This document shows, in pieces, positions 1 through 10,950 of a stretch of DNA of 64,000 bases. The stretch spans positions 1 through 64,000 of the forward strand of contig JARFNK010000009.1 in the NCBI GenBank assembly GCA_029167225.1, given 5' to 3'. The notes under the pieces were generated by a model, which worked only from the letters and a program-made list of their open reading frames with translations, was not told the DNA's origin and did not search any database. The DNA is from Sphingobium arseniciresistens. GTDB taxonomy: Bacteria; Pseudomonadota; Alphaproteobacteria; Sphingomonadales; Sphingomonadaceae. The first letter of the stretch is position 1; each line of letters opens with the position of its first letter. Made by a program: the position numbers and the translations under genes.

Positions 1-31
1 AGGCTCGCTCCGTTCGCCTACCCACCCCCGG

Positions 32-52
32 CCCCTCCCTTTCAGGGAGGGG
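32..52. repeat. Small GC-rich palindrome
   Basis: CCCCTCCC (32-39) and GGGAGGGG (45-52) form a perfect 8-bp stem with a five-base TTTCA loop. It lies in a 230-base stretch with no recognisable gene downstream of the peptidase gene. It looks like a dispersed extragenic palindrome. There is no T-run on either side, so a terminator role is weak. Confidence 0.6.
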
Positions 53-93
53 AGCAGAGAGTCTCCTTCTGGTCGCCCACAGCCACCAACCTT

Positions 94-185
94 CCGTTCG
101 CCCCGAGCGTGTCGAAGGGCTGCACTTCGTTCGGCAAGGCACATGAAAGGAAAAAACGAGGCCTCGACAAGCTCAGCCCGAACGG
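94..185. repeat. Inverted pair of an extragenic repeat
   Basis: A segment at 94-120 (CCGTTCG ... GTCGAAGGGC) is mirrored at 161-185 by CTCGACAAGCTCAGCCCGAA plus CGG. The two arms are imperfect inverted copies around about 40 unrelated bases. Sequences of the type TTCGACAAGCTCAGCCCGAA are familiar intergenic repeats in sphingomonads and relatives. The pair could fold as a long hairpin just downstream of the oligopeptidase gene. The rest of 1-230 holds no gene that I can recognise. Confidence 0.6.
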
Positions 186-230
186 CTTGTGGATGGCACC
201 ATCCGGTCGCTCCCAGCTCTTCTTCAGTTC

Positions 231-2084
231 CTAAATCAAAGCCTCGATCTGATCCATGATCGCGCTCATCTTGCCGACGAGCGTGCGATAGGGGTCGGGC
301 CTGGTCATATCCAGCCCGGCGCGCTTGAGCAGTTCGTGCGGATAGTCCGATCCGCCGGCGCTCAGCAGGGTCAGGTAATTGTCGCGCTCCTTCGCCCCGC
401 CCTTCATGATCGTTTCGGCAAAGAAGGTCGCCGCCGTGATCGAGGTGGCATATTGCCACACATAGAAGTTGCGGAAGAAGTGAGAGACGAAGGTCCATTC
501 CGCCGCATAGCTCGGCTCCAGTTTCACCCCGTCGCCATGATAGCGCTTGAGCAAGTCCATATAGAGCGTGTTGAACGCCTCGCCGGAGAGGCCCTCGCCC
601 GCTTCCGCCTTGTCATGCGCGGCCAGCTCGAACTCGGCGAACATGGTCTGGCGGAAGAATGTGCCCCGGAGGCTTTCGAGCTGCTGGCCAAGGATGAAAA
701 GCTTTTCCTGCTTGCTCTTCGCCTTCTCCAGCAGGGTCGCGGCCAGCAGCTGTTCGTTGCAGGTGGAGGCGATCTCCGCGATGAAGGTGGCGTAGGACAC
801 CGTCTCGAACGGCTGCGCCTTGGCTGAGAGCAGCGTGTGCATCGCATGGCCCCATTCATGCGCGAACGTGCTCAGCCCTTCATAATTCTCGCCCAGGTTG
901 AGCAGCAGATAGGGATGCACTTCATAGGCGGCGGGCATCATATAGGCACCCGACTGCTTGCCGGGGCGCGGCAGCGGGTCCATCCACTTCGCGGCCGTCG
1001 CGCTGGCGAGCGTGTCGACATAGGCCTTGCCGAGCGGCGCCACCGCCTCCAGCGTCAGGGTCCGCATCTGCGGGATGGTGTAGCTGAGATTGGCCGAGAC
1101 CAGCGGCGGATAGATATCCCAATAGCCCATGTCGGGCAGCTTCAGCATCTTCTGCCGCAGGGCGAAATAGCGGTGCAGCACCGGCAGGCCCGCGTTGCAT
1201 TCGGCCACCAGCGTCCGGTAGATTCCCTCGGGCAGATTGTCGCCCGAGAGCGCCGCCTCCAGCGAATTCTTGTACTTGCGCGCCTTGGTGGTGAAGATAT
1301 CGCCCTTCAGCTTCGCCACATAGGCGGCGCCGATCGTCTTGCTGAACCCCATGCGCGTGCCGAAAAAGGTGTCCATCACCGCCTTGCGGTCGGCACGCAC
1401 GGGCGCGTCGCGATTGAGCGAATAGCCCTGATCGTCCAGCGTCACCTGCTTGCCGGTCGACAGGGTGACGACGGGCCAGGGGATATCGGAACTGTTGAGC
1501 TGGTCGCGGATCTGGCTCGGGCCGGAGAGCGTCGCGGAAGCGGCCGCGAGCAGCGCCTCGCCGTCCGGGCTCAGCACATGGTCCGCCTGCCGCAGCGTGT
1601 CGTCCAGCTGGAAGCGGAAGGGCGCGAGGCCGGCGTCGCTGGCGATGAACCCGTCGATCTTCGCCTTGCCCACCGACAGGATTTCCGGCGACTGCCATGA
1701 GGTCGCCTCGCCAAAGGCGGTCAGCAGATCACTCGCCTGCGCGAACCTCTCGCCATTGGCGGAGACGCGCAGATCCTCATCCTTCTTGAGGAAGGCATAA
1801 GTGTAGATTCGGTAGCTTTGCCGGGCGAGTTCCGACGAGGCGGTCAGGAATTTCTTGAGCTGCGCCGCGCTCTGGCCGAGCGTGCCCTTGAACCCGGCAA
1901 GGCCGGGAAGCGCCGCCAGTGCGCGCTTGCGGGCCGCGTCCCACGCCGCGTCGTCGGGATAGATTTCGGTGAGATCCCACTGCGCCACCGCACTCTCCTG
2001 CGCCAGCGCCCCGCTGGGCAGGCTTGCGGCGATCCCGGCAGCAAGCGAGGCGGCGATGGTTTCACGGCGAGACATGTCGTTCAT
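231..2084 (-). CDS. pepF: M3 family oligoendopeptidase F, Tat-exported
   Basis: This 617-residue zinc metallopeptidase has the thermolysin-like HEWGH site (residues 409-413) inside FAHEWGHAMH, which is typical of M3B oligopeptidase F enzymes that cut short peptides. The N-terminus reads MNDMSRRET followed by an Ala-rich hydrophobic stretch ending in GALAQ. This is a twin-arginine signal, so the enzyme is probably periplasmic, unlike cytoplasmic Firmicutes PepF. The length fits the family. The start is the ATG just before the RR motif, which keeps the signal intact. The gene stands alone. Its 3' end faces a repeat-rich spacer. Its exact peptide substrates cannot be told from sequence. Confidence 0.9.
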   Translation of the reverse strand: MNDMSRRETIAASLAAGIAASLPSGALAQESAVAQWDLTEIYPDDAAWDAARKRALAALPGLAGFKGTLGQSAAQLKKFLTASSELARQSYRIYTYAFLKKDEDLRVSANGERFAQASDLLTAFGEATSWQSPEILSVGKAKIDGFIASDAGLAPFRFQLDDTLRQADHVLSPDGEALLAAASATLSGPSQIRDQLNSSDIPWPVVTLSTGKQVTLDDQGYSLNRDAPVRADRKAVMDTFFGTRMGFSKTIGAAYVAKLKGDIFTTKARKYKNSLEAALSGDNLPEGIYRTLVAECNAGLPVLHRYFALRQKMLKLPDMGYWDIYPPLVSANLSYTIPQMRTLTLEAVAPLGKAYVDTLASATAAKWMDPLPRPGKQSGAYMMPAAYEVHPYLLLNLGENYEGLSTFAHEWGHAMHTLLSAKAQPFETVSYATFIAEIASTCNEQLLAATLLEKAKSKQEKLFILGQQLESLRGTFFRQTMFAEFELAAHDKAEAGEGLSGEAFNTLYMDLLKRYHGDGVKLEPSYAAEWTFVSHFFRNFYVWQYATSITAATFFAETIMKGGAKERDNYLTLLSAGGSDYPHELLKRAGLDMTRPDPYRTLVGKMSAIMDQIEALI

Positions 2085-2202
2085 CTACGGGCTTTCATCA
2101 ATTTCTATCTGTCTTAATCCTGCAATACGGTGGCCTGCAATGCAAGCAGCGGAAAGACAGCAAGTGGACGAAAACCGAGGATGAGCGCCAAATGGCGGAA
2201 GG

Positions 2203-3345
2203 TCAGCGGCCGTCCGCAAAGGCCACGGCGCGCGGGCGCTCGCGTGGCGGCGCGCTGCCAAGGCGGCCGCCGCTCAGCAGCGTCGCGGCGCTGGGCCACA
2301 GGCGGGCGAGCGCCGTGCCCACCGCCATGCTCGCGCCCAGCACCAACAGCGGTTGCAGCAGCAGGAACATGGGATAGGCGGGGGCGCCAAGCGGTCCTGT
2401 CATCCCGCCGATCACCGGCCCCAGCAGCCAGATGAAGATGAGGTGGCTACAAAAGAGGAAGAAGGCATAGCGCTCGACCCCGAGCAAGGCCGATGCCGCT
2501 CCGCTCCCGGCCAGCGCCCAGGCGGTGCGCCAGAAGGCCAGCGCCGCGGCAAGGCGCATGGCGAGGTCAAAGGCCGCCATCGCCGACGGATCGAGCACCA
2601 TCGACGTGAGAGCGGGGAAGGAAAAGCCGACCTTCACCGGCAGCAGCAGCAGGAAGGGCGCCACGGCCATGGCATAGGGCATCGCCGCGACGCGCTGCGC
2701 CCAGCCTCCGCGCTGCGCCAGCATGCCGAGCGTGAAGAAGAACAGGATGATCGGGCGCAGCAGCAGCGGCTGGCCCCAGCCGACGACCGAACAGAGCGCC
2801 GCGCCCAACCCGATCGCCGCCAGCGCCTTGCCTGGCAGGCGCAGCAGCAGCGGGGCGGCGAGCATGCAGAGGAAGAGATCGCGCAGGAACGGCATCTGCA
2901 CGTTGATGTCGGGATTGCGGGTGAGCAGCAGCACTTCCTGCGCCACCCATTCCAGCGAGACCGGAACCGGTGCCTTGAGATGGAAGAGCAGCGCCGCGCC
3001 GGAGACCAGCAGGATCGCGATGATGTTCCATGCCACCATCGGCAGCAGGATCGTGCGCGCTTTCACGGCCACATGCCCCCGCCAGTCCCGCGCGCGGGAC
3101 GAGCGGGCGACCAGCCAGCCCGAGACGATACCGAGCAGCGGCACCGCGCTTTTGCCCAGCCCCTCCATCAGCGCCCAGCGCAGCCCCTCCTGCCAGCTTG
3201 CCATCGCCGTCAGTTCCTCGCCCGTACGCCCCGTCCACGCGTGGACATAGACGACGCCGAGAATGCAGATGACACGCGCGATCGCGATGCTGTTGGAAAG
3301 GCGCGTATCGACCGTGCGCGCGGCTGTGGAAGCATTTGAAATCAA
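2203..3345 (-). CDS. Acyltransferase 3 family membrane protein
   Basis: This is a polytopic integral membrane protein of about 380 residues with roughly ten hydrophobic segments. It begins SNSIAIARVICILGVVYVHA, the usual first helix of acyltransferase-3 proteins (OafA/NodX/ExoZ type) with its conserved His. Such enzymes O-acylate sugars, lipids or glycans at the inner membrane. No ATG or GTG lies near the family-like N-terminus, and the best start is TTG at 3345. A longer reading frame continues upstream to 3525 but runs through the groEL terminator, so I reject that extension. The acceptor is unknown. Confidence 0.75.
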   Translation of the reverse strand: MISNASTAARTVDTRLSNSIAIARVICILGVVYVHAWTGRTGEELTAMASWQEGLRWALMEGLGKSAVPLLGIVSGWLVARSSRARDWRGHVAVKARTILLPMVAWNIIAILLVSGAALLFHLKAPVPVSLEWVAQEVLLLTRNPDINVQMPFLRDLFLCMLAAPLLLRLPGKALAAIGLGAALCSVVGWGQPLLLRPIILFFFTLGMLAQRGGWAQRVAAMPYAMAVAPFLLLLPVKVGFSFPALTSMVLDPSAMAAFDLAMRLAAALAFWRTAWALAGSGAASALLGVERYAFFLFCSHLIFIWLLGPVIGGMTGPLGAPAYPMFLLLQPLLVLGASMAVGTALARLWPSAATLLSGGRLGSAPPRERPRAVAFADGR

Positions 3346-3414
3346 GCGAAGAACATCCCGATAGCCTGCAAAATAAAAGCGCAGGCACCGCCCGGCGTTC
3401 CGCAGCCTACCGAC

Positions 3415-3445
3415 AAAAAGGGCCGGGGGATCGCTCCCCCGGCCC
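3415..3445 (-). terminator. Rho-independent terminator of groESL
   Basis: An 11-bp perfect GC stem, GGGCCGGGGGA (3420-3430) with TCCCCCGGCCC (3435-3445), has a TCGC loop. On the minus strand it is followed by TTTTT (3419-3415). It lies about 90 bases past the groEL stop. Confidence 0.92.
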
Positions 3446-3534
3446 GCTTGTCCGGTAATCCGGTCGGTTGGTCTTGGATGTCCTCCGCGACGTCCGGGAC
3501 AGCGAGTGATCCCACTCGCTGCCACGAAATCGCT

Positions 3535-5184
<1,650 letters not shown>

Positions 5185-5261
5185 TTACCTCTATTCTTGA
5201 GTAACTGGAGAAACTGGAAGAAACCGTTTTGGCTGTGGCCAGCAAAAAGCAGGCCGGAAAA

Positions 5262-5549
5262 TCAGCCGACGATGCCCAGAATGTCGCTTTCCTTCATGAT
5301 GATCAGGTCTTCACCGTCGACCTTCACTTCAGTGCCCGACCACTTGCCGAACAGGATGCGATCGCCGGCCTTGACGTCCAGCGGGGTCACCTTGCCATCA
5401 TCGGCCTTGGCGCCGGTGCCGACGGAGACGACTTCGCCTTCCTGCGGCTTTTCCTTGGCGGTGTCGGGGATGATGATGCCGCCGGCGGTCTTCGCCTCGG
5501 CTTCTACGCGGCGGACCAGAACGCGGTCATGCAACGGACGGAATGCCAT
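5262..5549 (-). CDS. groES: Co-chaperonin GroES (Hsp10)
   Basis: This 95-residue heptameric lid protein of the GroEL cage begins [14 protein letters not shown] and ends SDILGIVG, both typical. The mobile-loop region includes [20 protein letters not shown]. The ATG at 5549 is chosen because the GroES family always starts here. An in-frame extension upstream to 5687 would run across the CIRCE operator and is not plausible. It is the first gene of groESL. Confidence 0.97.
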   Translation of the reverse strand: MAFRPLHDRVLVRRVEAEAKTAGGIIIPDTAKEKPQEGEVVSVGTGAKADDGKVTPLDVKAGDRILFGKWSGTEVKVDGEDLIIMKESDILGIVG

Positions 5550-5671
5550 AAATTTGCCTTTCCCTACGATTGGTGGGAGGGCGGCGCCCCGGCGACGTCC
5601 TTCGGGCAAAGAGCCATGCTCCCCCCAAGACGCTACCAATCGACTCCCCGCTCCCACGGAACCTGTGTTTG

Positions 5672-5698
5672 TTAGCACTCCCGGCAAGAGAGTGCTAG
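5672..5698. promoter_or_regulatory. CIRCE operator (HrcA binding site) of groESL
   Basis: TTAGCACTC (5672-5680), a nine-base spacer and GAGTGCTAG (5690-5698) match the CIRCE consensus TTAGCACTC-N9-GAGTGCTAA with one mismatch in the last base. It sits about 120 bases upstream of groES and predicts repression by HrcA. The hrcA gene is not in this window. Confidence 0.96.
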
Positions 5699-5706
5699 CG
5701 GCGTTG

Positions 5707-5734
5707 ATATGGGCGAAGCAAATGTCTGGTCAAG
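5707..5734 (-). promoter_or_regulatory. Putative heat-shock (sigma-32-type) promoter of groESL
   Basis: Reading the minus strand, CTTGACC (5734-5728) is followed after 14 bases by CCCATAT (5713-5707). This fits an RpoH-type promoter, and can also be read as a sigma-70-like TTGACC/TATCAA pair. The CIRCE element lies immediately downstream, so HrcA would block the start region. The assignment rests on motif matching only. Confidence 0.6.
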
Positions 5735-6022
5735 GGCGTTTGCCAAGAAAAATGTTACGCTGCGGGCCTCGCCTGCGACGAAGCATGGGCGCGCGGCGTT
5801 ACACGGCCGTGACATGGGCATGACGACACACGGGCGCAAGGCCCGTCAGGGAATCGATCGCCCGCCGCGCCGCACGCGATCTCCGGCCGAAAACGGCCCG
5901 TCAGCCATGTTTGCGGCGCGCATCTGATCGCGCCTCTCCATTGCGGGTGGCGGTGCGATGCACTAGCTCATGGGGCAGCGAGCGGGCACCCTGCCCTGCC
6001 CGCCTTTCTGGAGGTTTGAGCC

Positions 6023-7918
6023 TTGGCATTTGTGAAGAGCGTGTGGCGCATCCTGGTCGCGGTGAAGGATGGGTTGGTGCTGCTGTTCCTGCTGCTGTTC
6101 TTCGGCGGGCTCTATGCCGCGCTGTCCTTCACCCCGCGTCCGGCCAGCAGCGTATCGACCGGCGCACTGCTGTTGCGATTGGACGGCACCATCGTCGAGC
6201 AGCCGCAGGAGGTCGACCCCCTCGCCACGCTCAGCGGCGGCCGGACCATGCGCGAATACCGCCTGCGCGACGTCGTGACCGCGATCGAGGCGGGCGCGAA
6301 GGACAGCAAGGTAAAGGCGATCGTGCTGGACCTGGATGGATTCATGGGTGGCGGCCAGGTCGCCCTCTCCCGCGTTGGCAAGGCGCTGGATACCGCCCGC
6401 GCCGCGAAGAAGCCGGTGTTCGCCTATGCTACCTATTATGGCGACGACGCCTATCTGCTCGCCGCGCACGCCAGCGAGGTGTGGCTCAACCCGCTGGGCG
6501 GCGTCGCGCCGGTGGGGCCGGGCGGATCGCGCCTCTATTACAAGGGGCTGATGGACAGGCTGGGCATCGCCGCCCATGTCTATCGCGTCGGCACCTACAA
6601 GAGTTTCGTCGAACCCTATATCCGCACCGAAAGCTCGCCGGAGGCGAAGCAGGCCGATCAGGCGCTGGCCGACGCGCTGTGGGACGACTGGAAGCAGGAT
6701 GTCGCCAAGGCCCGTCCCAGGGCGAAGCTCGCCGCTTTCGTGGCCGATCCTGCCGCAGCGGCCCGCGCCGCGCAGGGCGACCTCGGCAAGGCCGCGCTCA
6801 ATGCCGGCATGGTCGACAAGCTGGGCGACGAGCAGACCTTCGGCGCGCGCGTCGCGCAGATCGCCGGCGAGGGCAAGGAAGGCAAGGCGGACAGCTTCGC
6901 CGCGATCAATTTCGATCGCTATGTGAAAGCCCGCACCCCCGGCAATAATGGCCAGATCGGCGTCGTCACCATTGCCGGCGAGATCGTGGACGGCGAAGGC
7001 GGCCCCGGTTCGGCAGCCGGCGACACCATCGCCAACCTCATCACCAAGGCGCTGACCGAGCGCGACCTGAAGGCGCTGGTGGTGCGGGTGGATTCGCCCG
7101 GCGGGTCCGTCACCGCATCCGAACGCATCCGGCAGGCGATCCTTGCGGCCAAGGCTCAGGGGCTGCCGGTGGTCGTCTCCATGGGCAATGTCGCGGCGAG
7201 CGGCGGATACTGGGTGTCGACGCCGGCGGACCGCATCTTTGCGGAGCCCGACACGATCACCGGTTCCATCGGCGTGTTCGGCATCCTTCCCAGTTTCGAG
7301 GGCACGATGACGAAGATCGGCATCTCCAGCGACGGCGTGAAGACGACGCCGCTGTCGGGCGAACCCAATGTGTTCGGCGGCATTTCGCCGGCCTTCGACA
7401 CCATGGCGCAAGGCAGCGTGGAGAATATGTATCGCCGCTTCGTGACCTTGGTCGCCCAGAGCCGCCGCAAGACGCCCGAGCAGGTCGACGGCATCGCGCA
7501 GGGCCGGGTCTGGGATGGCGGCACGGCGCGGCAGAACGGCCTAGTCGACCGCTTCGGCGGGCTGGAAGACGCGATCGCCGAGGCCGCCCGCCTTGCGAAG
7601 GTCGATCCCGAAGACGCCCGCCCCTATTATATCGAAAAGGCACCGGACAAGATCGTCGCCTTCCTCGAGCAGTTCATGCAGGAGGAAGAGGATGCGGCCG
7701 GTGACGACGCGCGCAGTGCGCAGGCGCGGGACTGGCTGGGCCGGCAGGCGCTGCTCCAGCAGCAATGGGCGCAGCAGATGGTCGCCGACGTGCGCGGCAT
7801 GATCGGCGGCAGCGCGATCCGCGCCACCTGCCTTGAATGCCGCGGCTATGCCCCGCCCCGCCCGCTGACGCAGGCGGATCGCGGCGTGCTGGCGATGATG
7901 CTGGCGAAGGTCTGGTAG
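6023..7918 (+). CDS. sppA: Signal peptide peptidase SppA, 67K type
   Basis: This 631-residue inner-membrane Ser/Lys protease degrades cleaved signal peptides. A single hydrophobic helix at about residues 17-35 anchors it. Two tandem S49 domains follow. The general base is Lys193 in GTYKSFVEP, and the nucleophile is Ser393 in [11 protein letters not shown], matching the Lys209/Ser409 pair of E. coli SppA. The start is TTG, supported by GGAGG seven bases upstream and by the family-like N-terminus. The C-terminal tail carries an unusual [12 protein letters not shown] segment. The next gene begins one base after its stop, so translation is probably coupled. Confidence 0.95.
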   Translation: MAFVKSVWRILVAVKDGLVLLFLLLFFGGLYAALSFTPRPASSVSTGALLLRLDGTIVEQPQEVDPLATLSGGRTMREYRLRDVVTAIEAGAKDSKVKAIVLDLDGFMGGGQVALSRVGKALDTARAAKKPVFAYATYYGDDAYLLAAHASEVWLNPLGGVAPVGPGGSRLYYKGLMDRLGIAAHVYRVGTYKSFVEPYIRTESSPEAKQADQALADALWDDWKQDVAKARPRAKLAAFVADPAAAARAAQGDLGKAALNAGMVDKLGDEQTFGARVAQIAGEGKEGKADSFAAINFDRYVKARTPGNNGQIGVVTIAGEIVDGEGGPGSAAGDTIANLITKALTERDLKALVVRVDSPGGSVTASERIRQAILAAKAQGLPVVVSMGNVAASGGYWVSTPADRIFAEPDTITGSIGVFGILPSFEGTMTKIGISSDGVKTTPLSGEPNVFGGISPAFDTMAQGSVENMYRRFVTLVAQSRRKTPEQVDGIAQGRVWDGGTARQNGLVDRFGGLEDAIAEAARLAKVDPEDARPYYIEKAPDKIVAFLEQFMQEEEDAAGDDARSAQARDWLGRQALLQQQWAQQMVADVRGMIGGSAIRATCLECRGYAPPRPLTQADRGVLAMMLAKVW

Positions 7919-7919
7919 G

Positions 7920-8411
7920 ATGATCGCCATCCGCGATGCCGAGGCCCGCGATCTGGACGCGATCGCGGGCATCTACGCCCATCATGTGCTGCACGGGACA
8001 GCGACCTTCGACACCGAGCCGCCCACGGTGGTGGAATGGCAGGCCAAGCGCGGGGCGATCACCGGGAGGGGTTGGCCCTTCCTCGTCGCCGTGGAGGACG
8101 CGCGGGTCGTCGGCTATGCCTATGCGACCCAGTTCCGCGATCGCGCTGCCTATGCCCATAGCTGCGAGGACAGCATCTATATCGAAGCGGGTCATCTGGG
8201 CCGGGGGATCGGTGCAGCGCTGCTCGACGCGCTGATGATCGCGGCGCGTGCAGCGGGCTTCGCGCAGATGATCGGAGTGATCGGCGGGGCGGAGCCGGCC
8301 TCGATCGCGCTGCACGCCCGCTGCGGCTTCGAGCAGGTCGGGCAACTACGCAATGTAGGGCGCAAGTTCGGGCGGCTGCTCGATACGGTCTATATGCAGA
8401 GGGCGCTGTAG
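7920..8411 (+). CDS. GNAT N-acetyltransferase, phosphinothricin-acetyltransferase-like
   Basis: This 163-residue GNAT protein starts MIAIRDAEARDLDAIAGIYA and contains TATFDTEPPT, the Pat/YncA-subfamily substrate-side motif. It also has HLGRGIGAALLDALM, the acetyl-CoA pyrophosphate loop. Family members acetylate amino acid analogues such as phosphinothricin or methionine sulfoximine. The cellular substrate here is not known. The ATG lies one base behind the sppA stop. Confidence 0.88.
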   Translation: MIAIRDAEARDLDAIAGIYAHHVLHGTATFDTEPPTVVEWQAKRGAITGRGWPFLVAVEDARVVGYAYATQFRDRAAYAHSCEDSIYIEAGHLGRGIGAALLDALMIAARAAGFAQMIGVIGGAEPASIALHARCGFEQVGQLRNVGRKFGRLLDTVYMQRAL

Positions 8412-8422
8412 CGCCGCGCCCG

Positions 8423-8554
8423 TTACAGCGTCGGCAACAGATGCCCGAGCAGGACCGCGACGCCCGACAGCGCGATCATGCTGCCCAGCGAGAGTCGCAG
8501 GGGATTGGTGAAGCGCCTGACCGGCACGGCGATGCTGTTTTCGATTCTGCTCAT
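8423..8554 (-). CDS. Small membrane protein of unknown function (43 aa)
   Basis: A short reading frame encodes MSRIENSIAVPVRRFTNPLR followed by a hydrophobic helix (about residues 21-40) and ends LPTL. The gene is convergent with the acetyltransferase, with its stop 12 bases away. Pattern and size suggest a single-pass membrane protein with a basic cytoplasmic N-terminus. No clear ribosome binding site is visible, so it is a prediction only. I do not recognise a family. Confidence 0.45.
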   Translation of the reverse strand: MSRIENSIAVPVRRFTNPLRLSLGSMIALSGVAVLLGHLLPTL

Positions 8555-8643
8555 GCGACCGATATGGGGCGGCACAACCCGCCTGTCTCACGCACATTTC
8601 CGTTCAGACTGATGCGCCGGGCCATTCAATCCCCGGCCAAGCC

Positions 8644-9321
8644 CTATCCAACCGGGCCTTTTCCCGTGCCGTCACGATAGGGCGGCAGCGCGATGCCGCG
8701 CAGGATCGCCGCCGCACGCAGGGCGAAGCCCGCGAACGCCGCGATCACCGCAGCGGGCGCCAGCGCCACCCCGGCCCATGCCAACAGCACGAACAGGCCG
8801 GACGAAAGCGCCGCCACGGTCACGTAAAGCTCCGGCCGCAGCAGGATGGAGGGCTCGCCCGCCAGCAGGTCGCGCATGATGCCGCCGACACAGCCCGTCA
8901 CCACGCCCATCATCGCCGCCACGAAGGGATGCACGCCAAAGGACAGCGCCTTGGCCGCGCCGAAGACCGCGAACGCCGCGAGGCCGATGGCGTCGAGCCA
9001 GTCGAGCGCCCGCGCGCTCCACAGCCGCTGCGGCGTCATCCACACGATCAGCGAGGCCGCGAGGCATGTCATCGCCGGCAGCGGATCCTGCACCCAGAAC
9101 ACCGGCGCGCCGATCAGCAGGTCGCGCACCGTCCCCCCGCCGACGCCGGTAATGAGCGCGAAGAAGGCGAAGGTGATGATCGTCAGCCCCAGCCGCGCCG
9201 CCGCCAGCGCGCCGGACGCGGCAAAGACGAACGTGCCCACAAGGCTGAGATACTCCAGCACCGTGCCGAGATGCGGCACGATCGCGGCCGTGGCGGCGAT
9301 GGCGGGGGATGCGGCAGTCAT
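8644..9321 (-). CDS. TRIC/YicG family cation channel-like membrane protein
   Basis: This 225-residue membrane protein has two repeated three-helix halves. Each carries the family signature: ALITGVGGGTVRDLLIG and GVVTGCVGGIMRDLLAGE. Prokaryotic TRIC (UPF0126, YicG) proteins form trimeric monovalent cation channels. The ATG at 9321 is preferred because the protein then begins just before the first helix. A frame-open extension to 9465 lacks hydrophobic or conserved sequence. Confidence 0.85.
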   Translation of the reverse strand: MTAASPAIAATAAIVPHLGTVLEYLSLVGTFVFAASGALAAARLGLTIITFAFFALITGVGGGTVRDLLIGAPVFWVQDPLPAMTCLAASLIVWMTPQRLWSARALDWLDAIGLAAFAVFGAAKALSFGVHPFVAAMMGVVTGCVGGIMRDLLAGEPSILLRPELYVTVAALSSGLFVLLAWAGVALAPAAVIAAFAGFALRAAAILRGIALPPYRDGTGKGPVG

Positions 9322-9500
9322 GATCCTGGGCTGGCCTTGTCGTCTTTTCCCGATGCTTGGGCGTGCGGCGCGAAGATCGCAAGAGCATGTTACGCCCGGC
9401 CTCCCCAAACGCAGGAAGGCGGCCGCAAAGAGCGACCGCCTCCCCAATATCCTGCCTTGCGCCAAGCGGCCCTGCCGCGCGACGCGATGACATGAAGCGA

Positions 9501-10901
9501 TTACATGTGGATGGGCTTGCCCGTCACCGCCATCGCCGCTTCCTTCACCGCTTCATTGTGCGTCGGATGCGCGTGGCAGGTATAGGCGATGTCCTCGCTC
9601 GACGCGCCGAATTCCATCGCCTGCGCCGCCTGCGCGATCATCGTGCCGGCGGGACCGGCGACGATCCACACGCCCAGCACCTTGTCGGTGGCGGCGTCGG
9701 CGATGATCTTCACGAAACCGTCGGTGTCCTTGATCGCCTTGGCGCGGCTGTTCGCCATCATCGGGAACTTGCCGACCTTGACCTCGCCCTTTTCCTTCGC
9801 CGCTTCCTCGGTCAGGCCGACGCCGGCGATCTCGGGATGGGTGTAGACGACGGACGGGATCACATCATGGTTCACGATGCCGGTAAGGCCGGCGATATTC
9901 TCGGCCACGGCAACGCCCTCGTCCTCGGCCTTGTGCGCGAGCATCGGGCCGGGGATCACGTCGCCGATCGCCCAGACGCCTGCGACCTTCGTGCCGAACT
10001 CATGATCGGTCTCGATCTGGCCGCGATTGTTCAGCTCCAGGCCGATCTTGTCGAGGCCAAGGCCATCGGTGTTCGGCTTGCGGCCGATGGCGACCAGCAC
10101 CACGTCCGCCTCGATGCTTTCGGCAGCGCCGCCGGCGGCGGGCTCGACCGAGACGGTGGCCTTCTTGCCCTTTACCGCGACGCCCGTGACCTTGGTGGAG
10201 GTCTTGATGTCGAAGCCCTGCTTCTTGAACAGCTTGGCGGCTTCCTTGCGGACTTCGCCGTCCATGCCGGGCAGGATCTGGTCGAGATATTCGACGACCG
10301 TCACCTTCGCGCCAAGGCGGCGCCAGACCGAACCCAGCTCCAGGCCGATCACGCCGCCGCCGATGACGACCATGTGATCGGGCACCTTGGGCAGCGCGAG
10401 CGCACCGGTGGAATCGACCACGATGCCCTTGTCATTGTCGACCTCGACACCCGGCAGCGGGGTGACGGAGGAACCGGTGGCGATGACGATATTCTTCGCC
10501 GTGGTCTTCGTGCCGGCCACCTCGACGGTGTGCGCGTCGACGAAGCTGGCGAGGCCCTTCAGCCATGTCACCTTGTTCTTCTTGAACAGGAACTCGATGC
10601 CGCCGGTCAGTCCCTTCACCGCATCGTCCTTGTCGGCGAGCATCGTGGGCAGGTCCAGCTCGACCTTGCCCAGCTTCACGCCATGCTTGGCGAGCACGCC
10701 GGTCGATGCTTCCTCGAACAGGTGCGAGGCATTGAGCAGCGCCTTGGACGGGATGCAGCCCACATTGAGGCAGGTGCCGCCCAGCGTCTCGCGGCTTTCG
10801 GCGCAAGCGGTCTTCAGGCCGAGCTGCGCGGCCCGGATCGCCGCGACATAGCCGCCCGGCCCGGAACCGATCACAAGGACGTCGTAATCATAGTCAGCCA
10901 T
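9501..10901 (-). CDS. lpd: Dihydrolipoyl dehydrogenase (E3)
   Basis: This 466-residue FAD flavoprotein reoxidises the lipoyl groups of the 2-oxoglutarate dehydrogenase complex with NAD+. It shows the N-terminal FAD dinucleotide fold VLVIGSGPGGYVAAIRAAQL, the redox disulfide in GGTCLNVGCIPSKALL, an NAD fold at VVIGGGVIGLELGSV, and the C-terminal His-Glu pair in HAHPTHNEAVKEA. It is the last gene of the mdh-sucDAB-lpd series. It is separated from sucB by about 390 bases holding a GIY-YIG ORF with flanking repeats. Confidence 0.97.
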   Translation of the reverse strand: MADYDYDVLVIGSGPGGYVAAIRAAQLGLKTACAESRETLGGTCLNVGCIPSKALLNASHLFEEASTGVLAKHGVKLGKVELDLPTMLADKDDAVKGLTGGIEFLFKKNKVTWLKGLASFVDAHTVEVAGTKTTAKNIVIATGSSVTPLPGVEVDNDKGIVVDSTGALALPKVPDHMVVIGGGVIGLELGSVWRRLGAKVTVVEYLDQILPGMDGEVRKEAAKLFKKQGFDIKTSTKVTGVAVKGKKATVSVEPAAGGAAESIEADVVLVAIGRKPNTDGLGLDKIGLELNNRGQIETDHEFGTKVAGVWAIGDVIPGPMLAHKAEDEGVAVAENIAGLTGIVNHDVIPSVVYTHPEIAGVGLTEEAAKEKGEVKVGKFPMMANSRAKAIKDTDGFVKIIADAATDKVLGVWIVAGPAGTMIAQAAQAMEFGASSEDIAYTCHAHPTHNEAVKEAAMAVTGKPIHM

Positions 10902-10918
10902 ATATCACCTCTTGCGAT

Positions 10919-10945
10919 GTGCTCCTGCGCACGCAGGAGCCCAGA
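10919..10945. repeat. REP-like palindrome, left arm flanking GIY-YIG locus 1
   Basis: GCTCCTGC-GCAC-GCAGGAGC (10921-10940) is a perfect palindrome with flanks. It matches in inverted orientation the copy at 11251-11284, with 24 of 27 positions identical. The mismatches sit in the loop and at the outer end. The GIY-YIG ORF lies exactly between the two. Confidence 0.8.
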
Positions 10946-10950
10946 GCGGC

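Noticed and set aside
3346-3525. N-terminal extension of the acyltransferase-3 gene
   Set aside because: It would be translated through the groEL terminator hairpin and lacks hydrophobic or conserved residues.
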